From Rhodospirillales bacterium (lineage in GTDB: Bacteria > Pseudomonadota > Alphaproteobacteria > Rhodospirillales > Defluviicoccaceae): a DNA stretch of 17,251 nt. Location of the stretch: positions 1 through 17,251 of the forward strand of contig JAHCKI010000017.1 in assembly GCA_026125865.1 (NCBI GenBank), written 5' to 3'. A model generated the notes under the pieces. It was not told the origin of the DNA. It worked only from the letters and a program-made list of their open reading frames with translations, and did not search any database. The translations under genes and the position numbers were made by a program. Shown here one piece after another: positions 5,376 to 12,856 of the stretch (its first letter is position 1; every line of letters begins with the position of its first letter).

Positions 5376-6827
5376 ATGAGGAAGTACGGTGTTGCGAGTT
5401 TTGCTGCGGCGATAGTGTGGCTTCTGCCATTGGTGGCGTTGGCGGCGGCTGGTGGCGGACACGGCGATGCTCATGCCGGCGCGCCGCATCTGGACGGCGC
5501 CCAACTGGGATTGCTGTGGGCGGTGCCGTTTGCCGGAATCCTGTTGTCGATCGCCGTTTTTCCGTTGGCGGCGCCGCACTTCTGGGAGGAGCATTTCGGA
5601 AAGGTGTCGGCGTTCTGGGTTGCCGTCACCCTGGTCCCGTTCTTCATAGCCTTCGGCTGGGAGCTGACGCTATTCGAGGTTTTGCACCTCCTGCTGCTGG
5701 AGTACTTCCCGTTCATTATTCTGTTGCTGGCGCTGTTCACTGTTGCCGGCGGCATCCACTTCCAGGGTAGTTTTCAGGGTTCACCCGCGTCCAACACCGC
5801 CTTCCTTGCCGCCGGCACGGCGATCGCCAGTTGGACCGGCACCACCGGTGCGTCCATGCTGTTGATCCGCCCCGTCATGCGGGCCAATGCCGCGCGTCAG
5901 AACAAAGTGCACGTCATCATCTTCTTCATTTTCCTGGTTTCCAATGTTGGTGGTGCGCTGACGCCGCTGGGCGATCCGCCGTTGTTCCTGGGTTTCCTCA
6001 AGGGCGTGGACTTTTTCTGGCCGACGGTGCACGTGTTTGCGCCGATGCTGGTGGTGGCGATCCCACTGCTGGTGATTTTCTTCGCCATGGACACCTTCTT
6101 CTATCGCCGTGAATCGGAATCGGTGCGCAATGCCGGCACCGGCGACAAGACTCGTGTCGGCATCAACGGCTGGGCCAACGTCGGTCTGCTCGCTTGCGTT
6201 GTCGGCGCCGTATTGCTCAGCGGCATGTGGAAGCCGGGCATCACGTTCACCATCTACCATGTCGAGGTGGAACTGCAGAACTTGGTGCGCGACGTATTGT
6301 TGCTGGTGATCACGTGGGTGTCGTGGAGTTACACCGACCGCGAGCACCGCAAAGCCAACGCTTTCAATTGGGGTCCAATCCTCGAAGTGGCCAAGCTGTT
6401 CGCCGGGATTTTCGTCACGATCATGCCGGTAATCGCCATCCTCAAGGCCGGCGAGGCGGGCGCCCTGAAATCGGTGGTCTCGTTGGTGAGCGAAGGCGGC
6501 AAGCCGGTCGACGCCATGTATTTCTGGGTAACTGGAGCACTGTCCAGTTTCCTCGACAACGCGCCGACCTATCTGGTGTTCTTCAACGCCGCCGGCGGCG
6601 AAGCGGACATGTTGATGGGATCGATGGGATCGACGCTGATGGCTATTTCCGCCGGTGCGGTGTTCATGGGCGCCAACAGCTACATCGGCAACGCCCCCAA
6701 TTTCATGGTCAAGGCGATCGCCGAATCGGCGGGGGTCAAAATGCCCAGCTTCTTCGGCTATCTCGCTTGGTCGGGGCTTATCTTGCTGCCGCTGTTCGCC
6801 GTCGTCACCTTCATCTTCTTCCTATGA
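5376..6827 (+). CDS. NhaD/CitMHS-type sodium:proton antiporter
   Basis: This 483-residue protein belongs to the ion transporter superfamily that includes NhaD, ArsB and CitM. It has an N-terminal hydrophobic segment followed by a His-rich short linker (GGGHGDAHAGAPH). Many membrane helices follow, with the repeated discontinuous-helix signatures NVGGALTPLGDPPLFLGF (from about residue 190) and SFLDNAPTYLVF (about 392-403), which carry the ion-binding Asp and Asn residues of the family. I chose the ATG at 5376 (after GGGGAAGG) over the GTG at 5355. The stop overlaps the next gene's ATG, linking it to a c-type cytochrome. Na+/H+ exchange is the family assignment; the actual ion is not certain. 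Confidence 0.87.
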   Translation: MRKYGVASFAAAIVWLLPLVALAAAGGGHGDAHAGAPHLDGAQLGLLWAVPFAGILLSIAVFPLAAPHFWEEHFGKVSAFWVAVTLVPFFIAFGWELTLFEVLHLLLLEYFPFIILLLALFTVAGGIHFQGSFQGSPASNTAFLAAGTAIASWTGTTGASMLLIRPVMRANAARQNKVHVIIFFIFLVSNVGGALTPLGDPPLFLGFLKGVDFFWPTVHVFAPMLVVAIPLLVIFFAMDTFFYRRESESVRNAGTGDKTRVGINGWANVGLLACVVGAVLLSGMWKPGITFTIYHVEVELQNLVRDVLLLVITWVSWSYTDREHRKANAFNWGPILEVAKLFAGIFVTIMPVIAILKAGEAGALKSVVSLVSEGGKPVDAMYFWVTGALSSFLDNAPTYLVFFNAAGGEADMLMGSMGSTLMAISAGAVFMGANSYIGNAPNFMVKAIAESAGVKMPSFFGYLAWSGLILLPLFAVVTFIFFL

Positions 6828-7186
6828 GGGTGAGGCCGTTTCGGTTGGCTGGCAGGCGCTTGCGACGTCGAGCGATACTCGCCGGGGTCATGCTTGTATC
6901 GATCGGCGGGGGCCGGGCATTCGCCGCGGACCTTCCCGGTGATCCGATCCTCGGCCGGGAAATCGCCGAAAGGCAGTGCGCCGAATGTCACATCGTCGCG
7001 CCGGGCGAAGACGTGGTTTTAGGCGGCCTGCCGACGTTTCAGATGATGGCTGACGATCCGTCCGCAACCGAGACGTCGTTGCGCGTGTTCTTACAAACAC
7101 CGCACGGGGAGATGCCTGATATCGTGCTGTCGCGCGATCAGACCAGCGATTTGATCGCCTATATTCTCGGCCTCAAGAGCCGCTGA
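6824..7186 (+). CDS. Small monohaem c-type cytochrome
   Basis: This 120-residue secreted protein begins with an arginine-rich segment and a hydrophobic stretch (AILAGVMLVSIGGG) ending in a likely cleavage site after AFA (about residue 34). The haem-attachment motif CAECH is at 52-56, preceded by GREIAERQ as in class I cytochromes c. A candidate axial Met is Met97 in HGEMPDIVLS, and the C-terminal helix LIAYILGLK fits the fold. It should carry electrons in the periplasm. Its ATG overlaps the antiporter stop (ATGA), so the two are co-translated, an uncommon pairing. Confidence 0.9.
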   Translation: MRVRPFRLAGRRLRRRAILAGVMLVSIGGGRAFAADLPGDPILGREIAERQCAECHIVAPGEDVVLGGLPTFQMMADDPSATETSLRVFLQTPHGEMPDIVLSRDQTSDLIAYILGLKSR

Positions 7187-7218
7187 CGTCCGCCGAGGGC
7201 GGCCGTGCGGCTGTTCCG

Positions 7219-7265
7219 GCGGCTAGCGCTGCATGATCACGGGGCCTGCGGCTAGTGCCGCATGA
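7219..7265. repeat. Duplicated 18-mer at the 3' end of the usp gene
   Basis: An 18-bp sequence, GCGGCTAGNGCNGCATGA, occurs at 7219-7236 and 7248-7265 with two differences, 29 bp apart. The second copy contains the usp stop codon, so the last codons of usp appear duplicated just beyond the gene. A small CCGCC/GGCGG hairpin (7190-7202) between the converging cytochrome and usp genes lacks a T-run. Confidence 0.6.
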
Positions 7266-8070
7266 CTACCGGAATAGTGGTGTGCCGCATGACATGATCG
7301 GTGGCGCCGCCGAGGATCATCTCGCGCCACCGGCTATGGCCCATGGCGCCCATGACGATCAGGTCACAGCCGCAATCGCTGGCGGCCGCGAGGATCGCTT
7401 CACCACCATCGCCCTTGGTGGCGCCATAGATCTTGGCATTGACACCATGGTAACCGAGATAGTCCCGGAGATCGCTTCCAGGCGAAGTCTCGGATTTTTC
7501 GGTAGGAGCGGCGAGAATGAATACCTCTTCGGCATCGCATAGGAACGGGAAAGAGCTGCGCACCGCCGAGATCGCTTCTTTCGAGTTCTTCCAGGCGATC
7601 AGAATGCGTCGTCCCAGCGGTGACACCTTCCAGCCTTTCGGAACCAGGAGCAGAGGGCAACCCGCGGACATCACCAGGTAATCGGAAATGTGCAGGGAAA
7701 CCATGCCCTCTGGATGGGTGAGGGGAGATTGCCCGACAATGACCAGATCCGACAGGTGGGCGAAATTGGCAATGATCTCCTCGGCCGCGCCTTCTTCGCC
7801 ATGCCATTCCCAGGACGGCAGCGACGCGCACGCCGCCTCGACCTCCAGCTTCACGGTTTCGATTCGCTGTTTCGCGGCCTCGGTCGCCTCTTCCAAGTAG
7901 GCGAGGGACACCGCTCGGCCGATCATCCCCGCCGGGTAGTCGGGCCGTTCGCCGACGCAGACCACATTGAGGTGGGCATCGAAACGCTTGGTGAGATCGA
8001 TTCCCAATTGTAGGCGCACGGCGCGCCGTGAATCAGTGCTTTGACCAATGACGATGCACTTGATTGGCAT
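7252..8070 (-). CDS. Tandem-domain universal stress protein
   Basis: This 272-residue cytoplasmic protein has two UspA folds, about 1-145 and 153-272. The first is degenerate. The second carries a near-complete ATP-binding signature, GAMGHSRWREMILGG (241-255): the G-2x-G-9x-G spacing is kept, but glycine stands where Ser/Thr is usual. It is followed by HVMRHTTIPVV. Family members are stress-induced ATP-binding regulators. It lies downstream of the Anbu operon on the same strand, but a 143-bp gap and a possible FNR/FixK-like site suggest its own promoter. Confidence 0.92.
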   Translation of the reverse strand: MPIKCIVIGQSTDSRRAVRLQLGIDLTKRFDAHLNVVCVGERPDYPAGMIGRAVSLAYLEEATEAAKQRIETVKLEVEAACASLPSWEWHGEEGAAEEIIANFAHLSDLVIVGQSPLTHPEGMVSLHISDYLVMSAGCPLLLVPKGWKVSPLGRRILIAWKNSKEAISAVRSSFPFLCDAEEVFILAAPTEKSETSPGSDLRDYLGYHGVNAKIYGATKGDGGEAILAAASDCGCDLIVMGAMGHSRWREMILGGATDHVMRHTTIPVVMRH

Positions 8071-8157
8071 GTCCTGTTGCTCCCCCGGGGATCGGTTTTT
8101 GCGTTCGGCATCCGCTCAGTCGGATACCCATGTTTCCAGCCGAAGCTACCTTCGCGC

Positions 8158-8171
8158 TTGCAAAAAATCAA
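8158..8171. promoter_or_regulatory. Possible FNR/FixK-like box upstream of usp
   Basis: TTGCAAAAAATCAA matches the FNR/FixK dyad TTGAT-N4-ATCAA at eight of ten positions. It is centred about 94 bp upstream of the usp ATG. Alphaproteobacterial usp genes are often under oxygen-responsive Crp/FNR regulators. The two mismatches and AT-richness make a chance hit possible. Confidence 0.3.
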
Positions 8172-8213
8172 TATCGCAACGCCGAAGCGTGTTTTTGACT
8201 AAACGGGAGGCAA

Positions 8214-8957
8214 TCATGAATCCGCCGAGCCCCACTGCGGGTCGGGGGCTCCGGTGAAGACGCGACGAAGTCCTTCGCTCCAATGCTGGCGAAGGCCCAG
8301 GAAGTACGGGTCGTTTTCCTCGATGCGCTGGCGGGTCTCGACGCGGAAGGTATCCGAACGGTAGATCAATAAATCAATGGGCGGTCCCACCGAGATGTTG
8401 GCCTGAATGGTCGAGTCAAAAGAGACCAGGGCACATTTGGCCGTTTCCATCACGCCGAGTTCGGGCGCCAGCACGCGTTCGAGGATCGGCTTGCCGTACT
8501 TTGTTTCACCGAGTTGGAAATAGGGGGTCTCCTCGCACGCTTCGATGAAATTGCCGATGGGATACAGCATGAACAGGCGCGGCCGTTCGCCCTTTATCTG
8601 GCCGCCGACGATCAACGACGCGACGAATTCACTGGAATGGGCCTTGAAATAGTCGGCATCGCGATCGAACACCGTTCTCAGGCAATTGCCGATGACCCGA
8701 GCGGCGTCGAACATCGATTCCACGAGGAGGATATTGCGCTCGGCGTCGTCGAACGCCAGTCCTCGGTCCACCATGTTGACGACTTCTTGCGTGACGGCCA
8801 AGTTGCCCGCCGTCAGGACCACGATCACCCTCTCGCCGGGTTCATCGAACACGAACAGCTTGCGGAATGTGGACACGCTGTCGACACCCGCGTTGGTCCG
8901 AGAATCGGAGGCAAACACAAGACCCTCGGCAACCTTGATTCCCAAGCAGTAGCTCAT
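8214..8957 (-). CDS. Anbu, proteasome-like peptidase
   Basis: This 247-residue protein belongs to the Anbu (BPH) branch of the proteasome/HslV Ntn-hydrolase family, which forms open-ring or lock-washer assemblies. The N-terminus MSYCLGIKVAEGLVFASDSR and the following TNAGVD are diagnostic. The start must be the ATG at 8957: after Met removal Ser1 becomes the nucleophile, and Asp17 and Lys32 then fall at about the catalytic Asp17/Lys33 positions of proteasomes. An upstream in-frame ATG (8996) would bury the nucleophile. GAGG lies 5 bp before the chosen ATG. It is the last gene of the operon, 78 bp after the transglutaminase gene. Serine rather than threonine as residue 1 is noteworthy. Its physiological substrate is unknown. 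Confidence 0.95.
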   Translation of the reverse strand: MSYCLGIKVAEGLVFASDSRTNAGVDSVSTFRKLFVFDEPGERVIVVLTAGNLAVTQEVVNMVDRGLAFDDAERNILLVESMFDAARVIGNCLRTVFDRDADYFKAHSSEFVASLIVGGQIKGERPRLFMLYPIGNFIEACEETPYFQLGETKYGKPILERVLAPELGVMETAKCALVSFDSTIQANISVGPPIDLLIYRSDTFRVETRQRIEENDPYFLGLRQHWSEGLRRVFTGAPDPQWGSADS

Positions 8958-9035
8958 CTCGTCCTCTGGCCGTTTGGCGCCGGCGCCGGCGAACATTATG
9001 AAAAAAAACAGAAAAGAACAAAGCGATCCGCGAAG

Positions 9036-9839
9036 CTATTCGTTGACAACTTCGATGCGGACCGTCATGTCCTCCATCCCACCGCCGCGTCGTACCCCGC
9101 GGATCGGTGATGCGCCATCATAGTCCAGAGCCACCGCCAAGCGAACATAGGATTCAGTGGCCGAAATGCCATTGGTGGGGTCGAACGAGATCCAGCCGAG
9201 ATCGTCGATATAGGCTTCCGCCCAGGCATGGCTCGCGACACTGCCGATGGTGTTGCCGTCGTCGAACAGGTAACCGCTGACATAGCGCGCCGGAATGCCG
9301 AGACAGCGACAGCATGCAATGAAGATGTGGGCCAAGTCCTGACACACACCGTAGCCATGATCAAGAGCCTCGGCGGCGGTACTGTCGGCATCGGTGTGTC
9401 CGGAACGGTATTCGATGACGTCCATGAGTTTCATCATCACCGCATGCAACGCGGCGATGGCGCCTTCATCCTCGATCCTCTCGCGAAACGGTTCCGCCAA
9501 GGCGCGAAGCGGCTCATTGACGGCCGTCAGTCGGGTCTCGCGCAAGAACATCAGCGGCGGCAGACCGTCGTCGGGCGGTACGATGCCGGCGGTGTCCAGC
9601 GTTTCGACCTCGCCGCGAACGATAACGGCCACTTCGTCGTGTTTGCCGTCCTGAACGGAGATGTGCGCAAAATTGCCGAAACCGTCGGTCCAGCTTCGCA
9701 CCTTGCCCGGCGTGGAAAGCTGCCAGTGGCACACGTGCTGACACGAGTCCGGTCGCGGCGTCAGCCGCAAATACTGCGTACTATGTTCGGCCGCTTCGCC
9801 GAAACGATAGTGGGTTTCGTGGTAGATGTTCAGTCTCAT
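9036..9839 (-). CDS. Transglutaminase-like cysteine protease
   Basis: This 267-residue protein has the N-terminal beta domain typical of bacterial transglutaminase-like proteins (YHETHYRFGEAAEHSTQYLRL). A papain-like transglutaminase core follows with the full triad visible: Cys166 in GYGVCQDLAH, His204 in SHAWAEAYI and Asp220 in SFDPTNG. Bacterial members are thought to be proteases or to act on isopeptide bonds. Its ATG overlaps the stop of the alpha-E gene (ATGA). There is no signal peptide, so it is likely cytoplasmic. It is a standard component of Anbu/ATP-grasp clusters. Confidence 0.93.
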   Translation of the reverse strand: MRLNIYHETHYRFGEAAEHSTQYLRLTPRPDSCQHVCHWQLSTPGKVRSWTDGFGNFAHISVQDGKHDEVAVIVRGEVETLDTAGIVPPDDGLPPLMFLRETRLTAVNEPLRALAEPFRERIEDEGAIAALHAVMMKLMDVIEYRSGHTDADSTAAEALDHGYGVCQDLAHIFIACCRCLGIPARYVSGYLFDDGNTIGSVASHAWAEAYIDDLGWISFDPTNGISATESYVRLAVALDYDGASPIRGVRRGGGMEDMTVRIEVVNE

Positions 9840-10771
9840 TGGACCAGCATGAACTCCCGGCCGATCATATCGTTAAGTTCGCTGTTTCGGCGAATGAAGT
9901 CGTTGAGGAAACGCGGCAGCCCGGACCGCAGGATACTGTCGATGCGGCTGACTTCCATTCTGTTGAACGTTTGGGCTGCTTGCAGTGTGCACGCCGCATT
10001 GCTGCGCAGGTTGGTCAGTATCGCCAGCTGTTCGCCGGTGCAAGCGAACAATGACCGCGGCATGTCCCGTCTCAGGACCAGCAACTCCGCGACACGCCGC
10101 GGTTCGATGATGACGGAGTAGACCTCGCGATAGGCCTTGAATGCGCTGAAGGCTCGAAGCAATGCGCCCCAACGATAGTAGTCCTCGGCGGCTACCGGCT
10201 TCGAAACGCTAGGTGTGAGCAGCGCCCATTTCAGGTGAAGAAACCGTGAGGTGTTGTCGGCGCGTTCGATGAAGGTGCCAAGGCGCGAGAAGGTAAAGGC
10301 CTCGCCCCGGCGCATGGTGCCGAACACCGCCCCGCGAAACAGATGCGAGCGTTCCTTCACCCAGTCGAAATACTCTTGATAGCCAAGATCCAGCATCTTC
10401 GGGTAGTTGATGGTCTCCAACTCGAAAAACGTCTGATTGATCGCTTCCCACACTTCGGTGGTCAGTTCATTGCGGGTGGCATGGGCATTGTCGCGGGCGA
10501 AGCGGATGCTTGAGCGGATACTGCTCGGGTTGTCGGGATCGAGCGCCATGAATTTGAGAACATTGGCGGCCGAAACCTCCTCATGACGGTCGTAGAAGAC
10601 CGACGGATCCGCACACAGGGAGAGGGGAGCTTCCCAGTTCTTGACGTCAACGCCGGCGCCGGGCGCCAACAGAGACATGTGGTAGGTGCTCGCGAGAAGC
10701 CGAGCAAGGTTCTCGGCGCGCTCAACGTAACGAGCCATCCAGTAGACGTTATTGGCTGTGCGCCCGAGCAT
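9836..10771 (-). CDS. Alpha-E domain protein
   Basis: This 311-residue, almost entirely helical protein begins with the family signature MLGRTANNVYWMARYVERAE. Further conserved stretches are RDNAHATRNELTTEVWEAIN, GTMRRGEAFTFSRLGTFIER and the ensuing ADNTSRFLHLKW. Alpha-E proteins have no proven activity. They are found almost only beside circularly permuted ATP-grasp enzymes and transglutaminases and may be the substrate, a scaffold or a helper of the ligase. The gene starts 8 bp after the ATP-grasp stop and overlaps the transglutaminase start, so it is the middle of a tightly coupled operon. Confidence 0.93.
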   Translation of the reverse strand: MLGRTANNVYWMARYVERAENLARLLASTYHMSLLAPGAGVDVKNWEAPLSLCADPSVFYDRHEEVSAANVLKFMALDPDNPSSIRSSIRFARDNAHATRNELTTEVWEAINQTFFELETINYPKMLDLGYQEYFDWVKERSHLFRGAVFGTMRRGEAFTFSRLGTFIERADNTSRFLHLKWALLTPSVSKPVAAEDYYRWGALLRAFSAFKAYREVYSVIIEPRRVAELLVLRRDMPRSLFACTGEQLAILTNLRSNAACTLQAAQTFNRMEVSRIDSILRSGLPRFLNDFIRRNSELNDMIGREFMLVQ

Positions 10772-10779
10772 GGCCTTTT

Positions 10780-12207
10780 CTACCTCTCCAACACCCAGGT
10801 ATCCTTGGTGCCGCCGCCTTGCGACGAGTTGACGACGAGCGAACCCTTGCGAAGCGCAACCCGCGTCAGCGCGCCGGGCACCACCACCGTGGTTTCGCCC
10901 GTGAGCACATACGGTCTGAGGTCCACATGACGCGGCTGAATTTCGTTCTGAACCAGTGTCGGGCAGGTTGACAACTTGAGCGTCGGCTGGGCGATAAAGG
11001 AGTTCGGGTTGGCAAGAATCTTTGCGCGGAACTCCTGGCGCTGTTCGGCCGTGCTGGCCGGTCCCACGAGCATGCCGTAGCCGCCCGCGCCCGCCACCTC
11101 CTTCACCACCAGTTCTTCGAGATGGTCAAGAACATAGGCGCGGTCGTCGGCATCGCGCAGGCTATAGGTGGGAACGTTCTTCAGGATCGGTTTTTCGCCC
11201 AGATAGAAATCGATCATGTCGGGCACATAGACGTAGATCGCCTTGTCGTCGGCTATTCCGGTGCCGATGGCGTTGGCCAACGCGACCCCGCCGTTGCGCG
11301 CGACCGCCAGGAGGCCCGGAACCCCCAAGTATGAATCCGCGCGAAAGGCCAGGGGGTCGATGAAGTCGTCATCGATGCGGCGGTAGATCACATCGACGCG
11401 CTTGAGGCCTTCGGTGGTGCGCATGAAGACGAGGTCGTCATCGACGACGAGGTCAAGTCCCTCGACAAGTTCCACCCCCATTTCGCGTGCGAGAAAGGCG
11501 TGTTCGAAATACGCGCTATTCAAGTGGCCCGGCGTCAAAACGACCACCGAAGGGTCCCTCACTCCCGCCGGTGCGGACGCCTTGAGGGTGCGCAACAACA
11601 GTTCGGGATAGTGTGAGACCGGAGCCACCGGCTGCTTGACGAACAATTCCGGGAACAGGCGCATCATCGTCGCCCGGTTCTCCAGCATGTAGGAGACACC
11701 GGAAGGAACGCGGGCGTTGTCTTCAAGAACATGAAACTCGCCCGGGCCGACGCGAACCACGTCGATGCCGGCGACATGCACGTAGGTTCCGCCCGGCAAA
11801 TCCAGACCGAGGGCTTCGGGACGGAAAGCCGGATTGTTCAGCACCAGACTCGCGGGTATGCGTCCGGCCTTGAGGATTTCCTGCTCGTGATAGATGTCGT
11901 GCAGGAAGGCATTGATGGCACGGACACGCTGGCAAGCGCCGTTCGCAACCACGCTCCACTCATCGGCGCCGAGGATTCGAGGAATGACATCGAACGGTAT
12001 AAGTCGTTCGGTGCCGTTGCCATCACTGTTTTCATCGTTGATGGCAAAGGTAATCCCCAAACGGCGGAACAGGGCGTCGGCATGCTGGTGCTTCTCCGCC
12101 AAGCGGTTGAGCGGCATGCCTGTTAGCCATTCCGCGTATCCCCGATAGGCGTTTTGGACCGCGCCGTCGAAGCCATGCATCTCGTCGAAAAAACCCTCGG
12201 GCTGCAT
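10780..12207 (-). CDS. Circularly permuted ATP-grasp ligase (DUF404/DUF407 type)
   Basis: This 475-residue protein is predicted to be a carboxylate-amine (amido)ligase with a circularly permuted ATP-grasp fold. Conserved blocks, numbered from the chosen Met, include HVLEDNARVPSGVSYMLENR (159-178), YRRIDDDFIDPL (275-286), VVKEVAGAGGYGMLVG (367-382), FIAQPT (404-409) and VDLRPYVL (428-435). I chose the ATG at 12207 (MQPEGFFDEM), which follows a purine-rich AAGGGAAAGG; a frame open to 12270 adds an acidic segment unlike the family and would cover the leader behind the sigma-54 promoter. It is the first gene of the four-gene operon. The ligated substrates are unknown. Confidence 0.93.
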   Translation of the reverse strand: MQPEGFFDEMHGFDGAVQNAYRGYAEWLTGMPLNRLAEKHQHADALFRRLGITFAINDENSDGNGTERLIPFDVIPRILGADEWSVVANGACQRVRAINAFLHDIYHEQEILKAGRIPASLVLNNPAFRPEALGLDLPGGTYVHVAGIDVVRVGPGEFHVLEDNARVPSGVSYMLENRATMMRLFPELFVKQPVAPVSHYPELLLRTLKASAPAGVRDPSVVVLTPGHLNSAYFEHAFLAREMGVELVEGLDLVVDDDLVFMRTTEGLKRVDVIYRRIDDDFIDPLAFRADSYLGVPGLLAVARNGGVALANAIGTGIADDKAIYVYVPDMIDFYLGEKPILKNVPTYSLRDADDRAYVLDHLEELVVKEVAGAGGYGMLVGPASTAEQRQEFRAKILANPNSFIAQPTLKLSTCPTLVQNEIQPRHVDLRPYVLTGETTVVVPGALTRVALRKGSLVVNSSQGGGTKDTWVLER

Positions 12208-12265
12208 TCTGCCTTTCCCTTCGTCCTCTTCCTCTGATCCAACGTCAGCCCTATCCAGACTTCCT

Positions 12266-12282
12266 AGCAAGGTTCATGCCAA
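12266..12282 (-). promoter_or_regulatory. Sigma-54 (-24/-12) promoter of the Anbu operon
   Basis: Read on the minus strand this is TTGGCATGAACCTTGCT. It has the GG and GC doublets at the required 10-bp spacing and agrees with the RpoN consensus YTGGCACG-N4-TTGCW at every defined base except one C-to-T. A T-tract lies directly upstream, as often seen. Transcription would start about 50 bp before the ATG at 12207. An activator and RpoN would be needed. I recognise no clear enhancer site in the AT-rich DNA upstream (12290-12350). Confidence 0.65.
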
Positions 12283-12358
12283 AAAAATCGCTGCCATCCG
12301 GTTTTCGGTTTCCGCAGAAAATTTATTTTATTTCAATATGTTAGGAGGATTTTAGGCG

Positions 12359-12439
12359 ATGAGCGTACGGCCGCTTGGTCTTATCTTCGATGATATTGCG
12401 CAAAATTCACTCAAAATCGACGACTTGCCCAAAAAATAG
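12359..12439 (+). CDS. Possible 26-residue small protein
   Basis: An AGGAGG (12343-12348) sits 10 bp before an ATG that opens a 26-codon frame (MSVRPLGLIFDDIAQNSLKI plus DDLPKK). It is divergent from the Anbu operon in an otherwise gene-free gap. I do not recognise it. The mix of hydrophobic and acidic residues is protein-like, but the frame is too short to judge by composition, and the ribosome-site spacing is at the long end. Leader peptide, small protein or chance are all possible. Confidence 0.3.
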   Translation: MSVRPLGLIFDDIAQNSLKIDDLPKK

Positions 12440-12515
12440 GCAAACGGAATATGGACCATCGATTTTTAGTCTAAAGTTTCAGCGTATCGCGGTCGTGCGG
12501 AACAGGCACCCGTAG

Positions 12516-12541
12516 CCTGGATTAGGGCAGCGTAATCCGGG
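12516..12541. repeat. Degenerate REP palindrome, GGATTA class
   Basis: CCTGGATTA (12516-12524) pairs with TAATCCGGG (12533-12541), with one wobble, around GGGCAGCG. It is the same class as 622-654 and is preceded by GTAG, as REPs of this type often are. Confidence 0.65.
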
Positions 12542-12648
12542 AAACATCTCGGCACGGTGCCAACGATTCCCGGACTGCGCCGCGCCAGTCCAGGCCACGA
12601 AACCGCGCCTGTCCCTAAAACATCGGGTTCAAGAGGCCGTTTTTCAAC

Positions 12649-12770
12649 CGTCGTCAAGAGCGACCGGAGGGAACGCGGCGATCCACATCTCCGCCACCGG
12701 CGCACCACCGCGCCTTTCCGCCGTCGTTGCCGATGGATTGCCGCGCCGGCAGCGCCGACTCGCAATGACG
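12649..12770. repeat. Inverted pair of dispersed-repeat-like sequences
   Basis: The right part (12735-12770), read on the minus strand, begins CGTCATTGCGAG and ends GCGGCAATCC, a pattern I know as a common dispersed proteobacterial repeat. The left part (12649-12684) is a degenerate version in opposite orientation (GAGCGACCGG to CGGCGATCC). Together they look like a small non-coding REP/MITE-like unit. The remainder of the 12208-12856 gap has no other gene I can support. Confidence 0.5.
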
Positions 12771-12806
12771 TTTGAAGAGTGATGCCGGCAACTCAACCCC
12801 GTCATC

Positions 12807-12840
12807 GCGACCGACCGCGTATGTTCAGTCGGCCGGTCGC
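12807..12840 (-). terminator. Hairpin after the first TRAP binding-protein gene
   Basis: GCGACCG (12807-12813) pairs with CGGTCGC (12834-12840) and the stem extends three more pairs after one mismatch. It lies 17 bp beyond the minus-strand stop at 12857. No T-run follows in the direction of transcription, so it may stabilise the mRNA end rather than act as an intrinsic terminator. Confidence 0.35.
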
Positions 12841-12856
12841 AGGTCATCGGTCGTCT

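Noticed and set aside
9228..10121. 297-codon plus-strand frame
   Set aside because: It is antisense to the transglutaminase and alpha-E genes with no domain of its own.
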